Translations under genes and position numbers: made by a program
Assembly: GCA_946061515.1 (NCBI GenBank)
Contig: CAMGRL010000006.1
Location: 1 to 64,000, forward strand
DNA: 64,000 bases
Source of the DNA: an uncultured Clostridia bacterium
GTDB taxonomy: Bacteria; Bacillota; Clostridia; Oscillospirales; Oscillospiraceae
Direction: 5' to 3'
In this document: in pieces, positions 52,275 through 60,628 of the stretch
Layout: each line of letters opens with the position of its first letter
Numbering within the stretch: the stretch's first letter is position 1
Notes under the pieces: generated by a model
Told to the model about the DNA's origin: nothing
Databases searched by the model: none
What the model saw: the letters and a program-made list of their open reading frames with translations, nothing else

Positions 52275-53333
52275 TTACAGTTTGATCAGCACACGGTCAT
52301 AATGGCCGCGGCCGTCGAAGGCTGCGCCCTTCATCCCCTCGTCAAACAGGGGCTGATAGCCGAAGCCGTCCGTCACCCAGGCAAAGCCCCTGTACTGGGC
52401 GGTATTGAAGCCGGGGATGGTGTTGGCCTCGATGATCAGCGGCCCTTCCTCGGTAATGGCCACGTCCCAGCCGATGTTGGAGATCTTGGAAGCCAGAGGG
52501 ACGGCCTTGCGCATCATGTCGATGGTCTCCTGCCAGAAGGGCATTTTCAGGCCCTTGAAGGGAACCCCTGTGACCGGATGCTGGGCATAGTCCACGAGAT
52601 TATTCTGATCAACGGCGTCGCTGATGACCTCGCCGGTCCGGATGTCGATCATGGCGGTGAGGGCGTCCTGGCAGCCGTTGGAAATTTCCTTGTTGATTGC
52701 GGCGGTGAGCACCGGGGCAAAGAGATAGCTCGCCTCCGGGGAGACCACCGAATAAAAGCGCACGATGCTGACCGCGCCGGGGTTTAAGCGGGCGATGTCA
52801 GGGTGCTGGATGATATACTCCTCCACCACGCCGTTTTCCACTTTGGCGATCTGCTCCAGAGCGGAGCTGAACTGCTCCTCTGTGCCGGTGGGGAGGACCC
52901 GGACGCCCTTGCCCTGGCCCTTGCAGTTGGGCTTGAGCACCACTTTGCCCTTGTCCCCGGCCAGCTCCCTGAGTTTTTCAGGGGTAACATCCCGGGTCAT
53001 GGCACAGCCGCGTCCGTAAAAATCGGAAAAGACCTTTGAGAATATGTATTTATTCATCAGTATACATATATATCGCCGGTCCGTAAAGGTTTTTCTGTAT
53101 TCCGCACGGGTCCAGAGGGTGGACACCGTAGCCTTTTGTTCCTCGGACAGGTCAAAATAGCCTGTCCACTCATATTCGTTCAGGGAGATGTGGTTGATTT
53201 TCTTTGCCCGCAGGATATCCTTTTCGATAAACCTGGCGTCCTTGCCGCAACGCTCCGAAAGCTCCCGGGAGAACTCCCGGATATGCTTTCTGGCAGCGTA
53301 AATGTCCTTTATGGTGTGGGCCGTCTTTCTCAT
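52275..53333 (-). CDS. Sugar-transfer-associated ATP-grasp protein
   Basis: A 352-aa ATP-grasp protein. A helical N-terminal ~120 residues precede KVVLKPNCKGQGKGVRVL (ATP lysine and glycine loop), VVEEYIIQHPDIARLNPGAVSIVRF (hinge and core) and GWDVAITEEGPLIIEANTIPGFNTAQYRG (metal site). It is closest in plan to the gene just upstream and to the pair at 44758-46810. It lies 15 nt after its upstream ATP-grasp neighbour. A 103-nt gap with a small hairpin (GTCCG/CGGAC) separates it from the symporter pair. Confidence 0.83.
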   Translation of the reverse strand: MRKTAHTIKDIYAARKHIREFSRELSERCGKDARFIEKDILRAKKINHISLNEYEWTGYFDLSEEQKATVSTLWTRAEYRKTFTDRRYICILMNKYIFSKVFSDFYGRGCAMTRDVTPEKLRELAGDKGKVVLKPNCKGQGKGVRVLPTGTEEQFSSALEQIAKVENGVVEEYIIQHPDIARLNPGAVSIVRFYSVVSPEASYLFAPVLTAAINKEISNGCQDALTAMIDIRTGEVISDAVDQNNLVDYAQHPVTGVPFKGLKMPFWQETIDMMRKAVPLASKISNIGWDVAITEEGPLIIEANTIPGFNTAQYRGFAWVTDGFGYQPLFDEGMKGAAFDGRGHYDRVLIKL

Positions 53334-53348
53334 TGTGTGCTCTCCCTC

Positions 53349-54443
53349 TTACATTTTCGCAATCAGGGCTTCCAGCTCCGCTTTTCTGCCCGTTCTGGTC
53401 ACCAGCTGCATGCCGCCCATCTGCGCGGTGCAGTTGGCTTCCACCATGCACCAGCCCCGATCCGCCGTATAGGCCAGATCCCAGCCGCAGTAGTGGTTGC
53501 CGGGCACCATCAGGGCAGCGGTTTTGACCATCTCCAGCACTTCATCCCAGTGGGGGATCTGAAAACCCTTGAAGCGCACGCCGGTGTCCGGGTGGCATTC
53601 AAAGCGGTTTCCTTTTTTATCCGCACCGTCGGTAAAGATCACGCCGGTGTCCGGGTCGATCAGGGCGCTGATGCCGCCGGCGCTGAAATTGTCCACAATG
53701 CTGTGGTGCTGGCCCACCCGCAGAGTGGGATTGAAGAGCCGCACTTCAGGCTCCCCGTTTTCGCCCTTGATCACGGCAGTGGGCACGCGGAGGGTGTTCA
53801 CCGATTCCGGATGGATAACGGCCATTTCGGCCCCCTGCTGAATGATCTCCTCCAGCACAGCGCCCTTTTCGTGGACGGCTTCCAGGGCCTGCTCCAACGT
53901 GTCATAATTTTTGACGCTGTCAAAATGGACGCCCTTGCCGAAGGCGGCGAAGATGGGCTTTACGATATAGTCCGGATGCTTGTCCGTAAACGCCCTGAAG
54001 CGCTCCATCATCTCCTCCGTCATCTCATCTCTCTGACGGATGCAGATCATATCCCGCTTGAACATGTCCTGGAACTTCTTGTAGGTCAGATACTTGTTCT
54101 CCAGCATGTTGGTGTTTTTGGGGTCGTTCATCCGGGGATAGTAGCTCAGGCGAATACCCTCGGTGATGAAGGAGTCCCGATAGGCGTCGTCCTGTCCCTC
54201 AAAGCCGAAGTTGAAGTACTCGTCGTAGTAAGAGCCGAACTTCTGCAGGCAATGGTTCATATCCCGGCGCAGTGCGCGCATGTATTTCTTGTCCGCCATC
54301 TCCTCCGGGGTCTTGTAGCGGGCGATGATCTCGTCGATCTGTCCCTTTTTGCGGCGGCGGTAGTTATACTTGCGGTACCAGTTTTTGAAGCGGATCTTGT
54401 AGTAAATTTTTCTCCTGAGTTTACGAAACACGGGAATCCACAC
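53349..54443 (-). CDS. Sugar-transfer-associated ATP-grasp protein
   Basis: A 364-aa ATP-grasp protein and the first gene of the operon. The N-terminus is very basic (KLRRKIYYKIRFKNWYRKYNYRRRKK). YIVKPIFAAFGKGVHFDS binds ATP, VLEEIIQQGAEMAVIHPESVNTLRV is the hinge, and GWDLAYTADRGWCMVEANCTAQMGG the metal site. It starts with GTG at 54443 and has only a weak ribosome site, so the start could lie a few codons in. The basic N-terminus may bind membrane phosphates or a polyanion. The substrate is unknown. Confidence 0.83.
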   Translation of the reverse strand: MWIPVFRKLRRKIYYKIRFKNWYRKYNYRRRKKGQIDEIIARYKTPEEMADKKYMRALRRDMNHCLQKFGSYYDEYFNFGFEGQDDAYRDSFITEGIRLSYYPRMNDPKNTNMLENKYLTYKKFQDMFKRDMICIRQRDEMTEEMMERFRAFTDKHPDYIVKPIFAAFGKGVHFDSVKNYDTLEQALEAVHEKGAVLEEIIQQGAEMAVIHPESVNTLRVPTAVIKGENGEPEVRLFNPTLRVGQHHSIVDNFSAGGISALIDPDTGVIFTDGADKKGNRFECHPDTGVRFKGFQIPHWDEVLEMVKTAALMVPGNHYCGWDLAYTADRGWCMVEANCTAQMGGMQLVTRTGRKAELEALIAKM

Positions 54444-54459
54444 TCTTTTCTCTTTGTCA

Positions 54460-54476
54460 GAAAAACGACGTTTTTC
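54460..54476. promoter_or_regulatory. 17-bp palindrome upstream of the polymer operon
   Basis: GAAAAACG, one central base, CGTTTTTC, located 17-33 nt before the first start codon of the operon and next to a TATATA stretch. A likely operator or leader structure. Confidence 0.4.
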
Positions 54477-54489
54477 GCGGTATATAACA

Positions 54490-54525
54490 CAAATTTACTG
54501 CCCGCAGAGGCGGACAGTAAATTTG
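54490..54525. terminator. Hairpin between the SDR gene and the polymer operon
   Basis: A 16-bp stem with arm CAAATTTACTGCCCGC and one mismatch, loop AGAG. On the minus strand it follows the SDR stop and a short CCC-GGG hairpin with T6, so together they should stop read-through into the polymer operon. Confidence 0.5.
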
Positions 54526-54553
54526 AAAACAGCTGGGTACTATAAAAAAGCCC

Positions 54554-55309
54554 TCACGGGTTGACTGTGCTGGGACGGTAGCCGCCGTCCACGCTGATCA
54601 CCGTACCGGTGACATAGGAGGCCCAGTCAGAGGCCAGGTACAGCATGGCCCGGGAGATATCCTCCGCCTCGCCCATGCGTTTGAGGGGAATGGTTTTGGC
54701 AAAGCTCTGCTTTTGCTTCTCGTTGAGCGCGGCCACCATCTCGGTATTGATGACGCCCGGGGCCACTGCGTTGACCCGGATATTCCAGGGGGCAAGCTCG
54801 AAGGCCAGGGACTTGGTCATGCCGATAATGGCCGCCTTGCTGGCGGGATAGGGGCAGCCCATGCCGGAACCGTAGATCCCGGTGACGGAGGCCGTGTTGA
54901 TGATCACGCCCTGCCGCTGCTTTTTAAAGTAAGGCGTGGCAAATTTGCAGAAGTTAAAGACGCCCTTGACGTTGATATCCATGACCCGCTCAAATTCCTC
55001 TGTGGTGGTGCGGGTAATGGGGCGGTCACTGGAGACGCCGGCGATATTCACCACCATGTCCACATGGCCGAAGCGCTTCACCGCCTGCTTGAAGACGGCC
55101 TTGACGCTCTCCGCATCCCGCACGTCGCACGGGCAGGCAAGAAATTCGGAGCCGCAGGCCTCCACATGGTCTTTCAGCTCCTCCATACGGTCGGTGCGGA
55201 TATCCACACCGGCGATCTTCGCGCCCTGCTGGGCAAAAAGCTCCGCCGTTTTGCGGCCGATACCGGAGTTGACCCCGGTGATCACAGCGACCTTATCTGT
55301 TAAAAGCAT
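54554..55309 (-). CDS. Short-chain dehydrogenase (BaiA-like hydroxysteroid dehydrogenase candidate)
   Basis: A 251-aa NAD(P)-dependent SDR. TGVNSGIGRKTAELF (about 11-25) is the cofactor loop. VDIRTDR carries an acidic residue after the second strand, which favours NAD over NADP. NIAGVS, NTASVTGIYGS and the catalytic YPASK follow. VISVDGGYRPS ends it, much as in BaiA. It is third in the baiCD-baiE-SDR operon, so a role in oxidising or reducing a bile-acid hydroxyl is likely. Which carbon (3-alpha or another) cannot be read. Its codon use includes CGG, unlike the neighbouring bai genes. ATG at 55309 follows AGGAG. Confidence 0.85.
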   Translation of the reverse strand: MLLTDKVAVITGVNSGIGRKTAELFAQQGAKIAGVDIRTDRMEELKDHVEACGSEFLACPCDVRDAESVKAVFKQAVKRFGHVDMVVNIAGVSSDRPITRTTTEEFERVMDINVKGVFNFCKFATPYFKKQRQGVIINTASVTGIYGSGMGCPYPASKAAIIGMTKSLAFELAPWNIRVNAVAPGVINTEMVAALNEKQKQSFAKTIPLKRMGEAEDISRAMLYLASDWASYVTGTVISVDGGYRPSTVNP

Positions 55310-55330
55310 AGCAACTTTCTCCTGAAGTTG

Positions 55331-55365
55331 CGCCCGGACCGGGCGGGCAATGCCCGGTCCGGGCG
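55331..55365. other. Strong intercistronic hairpin between baiE and the SDR gene
   Basis: A perfect 14-bp GC stem, arm CGCCCGGACCGGGC, 7-nt loop, no T-run on the minus strand. It may stabilise or process the mRNA and so set unequal expression of baiE and the SDR. Termination is unlikely without a U-tract. Confidence 0.6.
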
Positions 55366-55377
55366 CAGATGGGACCA

Positions 55378-55911
55378 TTATTTTTTCTTAACGACTTTCT
55401 TTTTCTTGGGGGCGAACATGTTGATGCGGATGTAGTGGGTCTGATCTCTCTGGAAGGACTCCTCATAGATGCGCAGATAGCCGGTCTCCTTGATGAGCCA
55501 CTTGCCGTCCAGCTTGACATACTTGTCGGTGTAGAGAGCGCTGCCCTGGATCTGGGTTCCCTCGTAGGGGTTGCCCTTGGCAAAGATCAGGTTGTCCTGC
55601 AGATACCAGTGGCCGATGGCCTCGGTATCGCTGACGATCTCGATCTCGGGGGTGTGGCCCTGGTGCAGGGTGATCTCGGTCTGAGGCATGTTCTCCGCCA
55701 TGTAGTTGGCGACCTCTTCGGGGCCGTGGAAAGACAGCTTGCCGTCAGAGTAAGAGGTGGTAACATCGGGGTGGAAGGTGGCCTTCAGGCCTTCCCAGTC
55801 CTTGGTGTCCAGGGCGGCAAAGTATCTGCTCTTCAGCGCCTTGATCTCCTCGATGTCCTTCAGTCTCTGTACTTCCTTTTCAAGGGCTTCCAGACGTTCT
55901 TCAACAGTCAT
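55378..55911 (-). CDS. baiE: Bile acid 7-alpha-dehydratase homologue
   Basis: A 177-aa SnoaL/NTF2-like enzyme predicted to remove the 7-alpha hydroxyl from a 3-oxo-delta-4 bile acid intermediate. The N-terminal MTVEERLEALEKEVQRLKDIEEIKALK closely follows C. scindens BaiE. Residues that matter in that enzyme are all here: Tyr30, Asp35, His83, Asp106 and the Arg of ETGYLRIYEE (147 here, one residue shifted). The C-terminus carries an extra PKKKKVVKKK tail I do not recall from known BaiE. It lies 32 nt after baiCD, with GAGG 8 nt before ATG. Substrate stereochemistry is not proven by sequence. Confidence 0.9.
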   Translation of the reverse strand: MTVEERLEALEKEVQRLKDIEEIKALKSRYFAALDTKDWEGLKATFHPDVTTSYSDGKLSFHGPEEVANYMAENMPQTEITLHQGHTPEIEIVSDTEAIGHWYLQDNLIFAKGNPYEGTQIQGSALYTDKYVKLDGKWLIKETGYLRIYEESFQRDQTHYIRINMFAPKKKKVVKKK

Positions 55912-55943
55912 TGTAAAAACCTCTTTTCTATTTCGCTTGTTTA

Positions 55944-57866
55944 TCAGATGGTCATAGCGACTGCATAGGCGTCGGCTGTGGCATCCAGACCCATGCGGAC
56001 TTCCTTGGCGTCGCCGATGACGTCATAGGCAATGCCCAGCTCCTCGCACTTGGCGGTCAGGTCTGCGGTGGGACGGGAGACGGTGCCGAAAGCGACGACC
56101 AGCGTGTCAAAGTGACGGCTCTTATCGGAGGTCTTCTTGAACTTGTCGGTGAACTTGTAGTTCAGGGTGTGGTCCTCAACGCTGGTAACCTTGGACTTGT
56201 TGCTCTTCTTGATGGTATCGCCGGGATACTCAATGTCGAGGAACATGGTACGCAGCATGCCCATGCCGTTGCCCACGCGCTTTGCATCCATCACGCGGAC
56301 GTCCTTCACGCCGTTGGCAATCAGGTACTGTGCGGTCTCGCAGCCTACGCCGCCGCCGCCCAGGATAACGACCTCGCCCTTGGGCATGACCTTGCCGGAG
56401 AGGACGTCCTCAGCGGTAACAACGTCTGCACCGTCCAGACCGGGGATCTGAGGAGCAACGTAGTGTGCGCCGGTTGCCACAACAACATGGTCGGGCTTGA
56501 CCTCGGCGATCAGCTCGGGAGTGACGGTAACGCCGGTCTTGATCTCGATGCCGCGGCGCTTGCACTCCTCAGCCTCCCAGAGGACAGCCTTGGTGAACTC
56601 TTCCTTCTTGGGTGCCTTGCCGGCCAGGACAAACTGACCGCCCACCTCGTCGCTGGCTTCGTAGACGGTGGGATTGTGGCCGCGAGCCTTCAGGAACTCT
56701 GCGCAAACCAGGCCGCCGATACCGGCGCCGATGACCATGACATTCTTGGGGGTCTCGGTCTTGGGCAGGCCCTTGTACTCCAGGCAGAGCATGGGGTTGC
56801 GGGTGCAGGTGATGTGGCTGGCTTTGGGGTCGACAACCTTGTCGTAGCAGCCCTGGGTGCAGCCGATGCAGCGGCGGATTTCGTCGTCGCGGCCTTCCTT
56901 TGCCTTGTTGCACCACTCGGGATCGACCAGCTGGCCGCGGCCCACGGCGATCATGTCGATCTTGCCCTCGCGAATCAGCTTGTCAGCAACGTCGGGGGTG
57001 TTGACACGGCCCACGCCGATGACGGGAATGCTGATGCCGGCCTTGACGGCGGCGATATTGTCCATATTGAAGCCGGGCTCCAGGTTGTAGGGGGGAACCT
57101 CGTAAACGGTAGCAAGGCTCATGGCGTTGCCGCGGGACAGGTCAGCGGCGTCTACGCCGGCCTCGGCTGCCCAGTTGATGAACTGGATGGTCTCTTCCAG
57201 AGTGGTGACCTTGGGCATCAGCTCGTCGATGGCATCAAGACGCATCAGCAGAGGCATATCCTCGGGCATATTGGCGCGCATCTCGCGGATGACTTCCAGA
57301 TTGAAGCGGCAGCGGTTCTCCAGGCTCTGGTTGCCGTACTCGTCGGTACGGTTGTTCAGGCTGGGGTTCATGAACTCGTGGGGCAGGTAAGTATGGGCAG
57401 CGTGGAACTCCAGTGCGTCAAAGCCGGCTTCCACAGCCAGTTTGGCGGAAGCGCCGTACTGCTTGATGATCTCCTGGATACGCTCGTGGGTGATGGTATC
57501 GGGAGTCTCTCTCTTGTTGGTCTTGTCAAAGAAGGCTTCGGGAACAAAGCCGCCGTGCCAGATCTGGACGCAGGCCAGACCGCCGTTGTCGTGGATAGCC
57601 TTGGTGACCTTCTTCAGCTCGTCTCTGTGGTGCTCGTTGTACAGGCCCAGGTACAGATAAGCATGGGTCTCAGGGCAGATACAGGCAGGCTCCACAATAT
57701 TCAGCGCGCAGCCGCCGGCCGCACGGACGCCGTGGTAAATTGCCAGATCCTCGGCGACATCATGCTTATTCTTGACCATCTTGGTGTTCATGCCGGGCAG
57801 AACAACGCGGTTTTTCAGCTCAAGCCCTCTCAGCTTGATGGGGGAAAACAATGCATCGTAGCTCAT
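55944..57866 (-). CDS. baiCD: BaiCD-like NADH:flavin oxidoreductase (3-oxo-delta-4 bile acid oxidoreductase)
   Basis: A 640-aa three-domain flavoenzyme of the old yellow enzyme/2,4-dienoyl-CoA reductase type: FMN barrel (about 1-350), 4Fe-4S site CIGCTQGC plus a later Cys, then FAD/NAD domains (VMVIGAGIGGLVCAE and VVILGGGGVGCETA). Its opening MSYDALFSPIKLRGLELKNR and VVLPGMNTKM closely follow C. scindens BaiCD, which is about 639 aa and acts on the 3-oxo-delta-4 form of the CDCA/CA pathway. The ATG at 57866 is chosen by that match; the track start at 57998 reads through the leader hairpins. First gene of the operon. Codons are strongly biased. Confidence 0.9.
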   Translation of the reverse strand: MSYDALFSPIKLRGLELKNRVVLPGMNTKMVKNKHDVAEDLAIYHGVRAAGGCALNIVEPACICPETHAYLYLGLYNEHHRDELKKVTKAIHDNGGLACVQIWHGGFVPEAFFDKTNKRETPDTITHERIQEIIKQYGASAKLAVEAGFDALEFHAAHTYLPHEFMNPSLNNRTDEYGNQSLENRCRFNLEVIREMRANMPEDMPLLMRLDAIDELMPKVTTLEETIQFINWAAEAGVDAADLSRGNAMSLATVYEVPPYNLEPGFNMDNIAAVKAGISIPVIGVGRVNTPDVADKLIREGKIDMIAVGRGQLVDPEWCNKAKEGRDDEIRRCIGCTQGCYDKVVDPKASHITCTRNPMLCLEYKGLPKTETPKNVMVIGAGIGGLVCAEFLKARGHNPTVYEASDEVGGQFVLAGKAPKKEEFTKAVLWEAEECKRRGIEIKTGVTVTPELIAEVKPDHVVVATGAHYVAPQIPGLDGADVVTAEDVLSGKVMPKGEVVILGGGGVGCETAQYLIANGVKDVRVMDAKRVGNGMGMLRTMFLDIEYPGDTIKKSNKSKVTSVEDHTLNYKFTDKFKKTSDKSRHFDTLVVAFGTVSRPTADLTAKCEELGIAYDVIGDAKEVRMGLDATADAYAVAMTI

Positions 57867-57936
57867 AATTAATACACTCTTTCCATTTCTCAATTTTTTG
57901 TTTTTTTGGTTCCTCCCCCGCCCCGGGAAAAGGCGG

Positions 57937-57989
57937 AAAAACGGATTTGGGAAGCATCCGTTTTCTTCGGTTCCTGGTGGTCCGAACCG
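57937..57989 (-). promoter_or_regulatory. Tandem stem-loops in the baiCD leader, possible attenuator
   Basis: Reading on the minus strand, CGGTTC...GAACCG (57989-57968) is followed by AAAACGGAT...ATCCGTTTTT (57964-57937), a terminator-like hairpin with a U-run, about 70 nt before the baiCD start. It could attenuate the operon. Confidence 0.45.
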
Positions 57990-58026
57990 ACGGGACAAAG
58001 TGTTCAGCAGAAAACCTTTTGATAAA

Positions 58027-58056
58027 ATTCTAACGCTTTATGGCCTTACCTGTAGG
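58027..58056 (-). promoter_or_regulatory. Candidate promoter of the baiCD-baiE-SDR operon
   Basis: On the minus strand CCTACA and TAGAAT are spaced 18 bp, giving a leader of about 155 nt that contains the stem-loops. The weak -35 fits activator control. The surrounding 58020-58340 is markedly AT-rich compared with the flanking genes. Confidence 0.35.
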
Positions 58057-58336
58057 AAATATTTTTGTGTTTTTATTCAACATACATGTACAAAAAATAA
58101 AAAAAACCTGTCAAGCTTCACGACCTGTTGGTATTTTCGCACAAAGATACCGCAGTCAAATTGTTCAATATGCATCATTTATGCCGATTTCCGGGAAATG
58201 CTCCCCTTCCGGTCTGAGGAAAATTTCCCTTTGATTTCAGGATTTTATGAAGAAAAAATTAATATTATGTCCTCATCGGTGACAGTACAGAGTGATAAAT
58301 TTGGCGTGCCTGAAGATTATTTAACAAAAATATTGG

Positions 58337-58366
58337 TCTACATCAAAGCGAATTTATGTTTATAAT
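58337..58366 (+). promoter_or_regulatory. Candidate promoter of baiH
   Basis: TCTACA and a perfect TATAAT are spaced 18 bp, 135 nt before the baiH start. The -35 resembles that of the divergent baiCD promoter (CTACA in both). Otherwise 58057-58336 holds no recognised feature. Confidence 0.45.
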
Positions 58367-58501
58367 GGTATCATACAACAGATTTGATCTGAACGCAAGC
58401 AGAAAGCCTCCGCTCCGGCGCCGGGAACGCCGGGACGGGCATAAAGCATGAGGCAAGGAAGAAAGAAAACCGATACGATAAAGAAATTAGGAGAAGACGC
58501 C

Positions 58502-60547
58502 ATGATCACTGACATGAAAAACGCCAAACTCTTCAGCCCCCTTCAGCTTGGCCGCACCACGCTGAAGAACCGCATAGCAATGGCTCCCATGAGCATGCAC
58601 TACGAGGCCACCGACGGCACCGTGCCCAAGCAGCTGGCCGACATTTTTGTCCGCCGTGCAGAGGGCGGCGTCGGCTACGTCGTTATCGACGCCGTGACCG
58701 TTGACCACAAATACTGGTACATCGGCAAGACCACCGCTCTGGACAAGGACAGCCTGGTTCCCCAGTTCGCCGCTTTCGCCAAGAGAGTCAGCGACGCGGG
58801 CAGCACTCTGTTCCCCCAGATCATTCACCCCGGTCCCGAGTCCATCTGTGCGCTCAAGGGCATCAAGCCCCTGGGCCCCTCCGTTAACACCAACGCCAAC
58901 GGCCATGTCTGCAGAGAGATCACCATTGACGAGATCCACAAGGTAGTCAAGCAGTACGGCCAGGCCGCCCGCCGTGCCGAAGAGGCCGGCTGCGGCGGTA
59001 TCGCCCTGCACACCGCCCACGCTTACATGCTGCCCGGCGCTTTCCTGTCCCCCCTGCGCAACAAGCGCATGGACGAGTACGGCGGCTGCATCGACAACCG
59101 CGCCCGCTTCATCCTCGAGGTCATCGAGGAGGTCCGCAGAAACGTCAGCCGCGACTTCCCCATCGTTCTGCGTGTCTCCGGCGACGAGCGCATTGCCGGC
59201 GGCAACTCTCTGGAAGAGATGCTGTACCTGGCGCCCAAGTTTGAGGCAGCCGGCGTGGATATGCTGGAGGTTTCCGGCGGCGTTCAGTACGAAGGTCTCC
59301 AGAACATTCTGCCCGCCCACAGCCAGAAGATCGGCAAGAACGTCTACGAAGCCTCCGAGATCAAGAAGGTTGTCAATATCCCCGTTTTCGTGGTTGGCAA
59401 GATCAACGACATCCGCTACGCTGCCGACATCGTGGAGCGCGGTCTGGTTGACGGCGTGACTCTGGGCCGTCCCCTGCTGGCCGATCCCGACCTGCCCAAG
59501 AAGGCCTACGAGAACCGCTTTGACGACATCACTCCCTGCGGTTCCTGCGCCGGCCGCTGCATCACCCCCGAGAATCCCATGCACCCTGTCTGCAAGTGCC
59601 ACATCAACCCCCTGGTTGGCTGCGAGTATGACTTCCCCTTCAATCCCACCGACAAGCCCAAGAAGCTGCTGGTCATCGGCGCCGGCCCCGGCGGTATGTA
59701 CACCGCTGTCACCGCTGCCGAGCGCGGCCACGACGTGACCGTTTGGGAAAAGAGCAACCGCATCGGCGGTCAGCTGAACCTGGCTGTTGTCTCTCCCGGC
59801 AAGCAGGAGATGACCAAGTGGCTCGTCCACCTGAACTACCGCGCCAAGAATGCCGGCGTCAAGTTCGAGTTCAAGAAGGAAGCCACCGTTGACCTGGTCA
59901 AGGAGTTCGCTCCCGACGCCGTTGTTGTGGCCACCGGCGCAAAGCCCTTCATTCCCACCTTTATCAAGGGCGTCGATCCTGCCAAGGCCATCACCACCCA
60001 CGACATTCTCAGCCGCAAGGTCACCATTCCCAACGGCCGTGTCTGCATCCTGGGCGGCGGCGAGGTCGCCTGCGAGACCGCCGAGATGATCTTCAACGAT
60101 GCCCGTCCCCACTCCATCTACACCCCCAACTTCAGAAACGGCGATGTGGACATCACCCTGGTTGAGATGATGCCTCAGATGATGACCGGCGTCTGCCAGC
60201 CCAACCGCAGTGTTGCCATGGAGGCGCTGCGTCACCACGGCGCAAAGATGTTCGTCAACTCCAAGGTTATGGAGCTTAACGAGTACACCATCCAGGTGAA
60301 CGCCGGCGGCAAGGTGCACGACGTTGTCAAGCACGACGTCAAGATCCAGCATCTTGAGGACGGCAGCGAAGAGTGGCTCAAGTGCTTCGACTACGTCATT
60401 CTGGGTCTGGGCTCCAGAAAGTACGATCCTCTGTCCGAGGAGCTGAAGGCCTTCGTGCCCGAGGTGTATGTGATCGGCGACGCCGTTAAGCCCGGCCAGT
60501 CCAGCGATGCCATGCATCAGGGCTTCCATGTGGCTTACGACCTGTAA
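58502..60547 (+). CDS. baiH: BaiH-like NADH:flavin oxidoreductase
   Basis: A 681-aa flavoenzyme with the same three-domain plan as BaiCD. The opening KLFSPLQLGRTTLKNRIAMAPMSM and LADIFVRRAEGG closely follow C. scindens BaiH, which acts on 3-oxo-delta-4 bile acids or reduces later intermediates. Cluster ligands are CGSCAGRC and a later CKC. FAD and NAD loops are LLVIGAGPGGMYTAV and VCILGGGEVACETA. The ATG at 58502 has GGAG 8 nt upstream; the track start at 58448 has no site. It diverges from baiCD rather than lying in one operon with it, unlike the C. scindens order. Arginine codons are nearly all CGC, CGT or AGA. Confidence 0.9.
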   Translation: MITDMKNAKLFSPLQLGRTTLKNRIAMAPMSMHYEATDGTVPKQLADIFVRRAEGGVGYVVIDAVTVDHKYWYIGKTTALDKDSLVPQFAAFAKRVSDAGSTLFPQIIHPGPESICALKGIKPLGPSVNTNANGHVCREITIDEIHKVVKQYGQAARRAEEAGCGGIALHTAHAYMLPGAFLSPLRNKRMDEYGGCIDNRARFILEVIEEVRRNVSRDFPIVLRVSGDERIAGGNSLEEMLYLAPKFEAAGVDMLEVSGGVQYEGLQNILPAHSQKIGKNVYEASEIKKVVNIPVFVVGKINDIRYAADIVERGLVDGVTLGRPLLADPDLPKKAYENRFDDITPCGSCAGRCITPENPMHPVCKCHINPLVGCEYDFPFNPTDKPKKLLVIGAGPGGMYTAVTAAERGHDVTVWEKSNRIGGQLNLAVVSPGKQEMTKWLVHLNYRAKNAGVKFEFKKEATVDLVKEFAPDAVVVATGAKPFIPTFIKGVDPAKAITTHDILSRKVTIPNGRVCILGGGEVACETAEMIFNDARPHSIYTPNFRNGDVDITLVEMMPQMMTGVCQPNRSVAMEALRHHGAKMFVNSKVMELNEYTIQVNAGGKVHDVVKHDVKIQHLEDGSEEWLKCFDYVILGLGSRKYDPLSEELKAFVPEVYVIGDAVKPGQSSDAMHQGFHVAYDL

Positions 60548-60575
60548 TTGAAGCGATTCACGAAAAGTTTTCCCT

Positions 60576-60605
60576 TTCCCCGGACAGCACGCTGTCCGGG
60601 GAATT
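60576..60605 (+). terminator. Terminator of baiH
   Basis: TTCCCCGGACAG and CTGTCCGGGGAA, loop CACG, then TTTTTC. Confidence 0.9.
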
Positions 60606-60628
60606 TTTCTTTTCCTTCTCCCTGTTTT

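Noticed and set aside
57867-58501. Short ORFs at 57898-58365 between baiCD and baiH
   Set aside because: No ribosome site, AT-rich random composition, and they cover the divergent promoter region.
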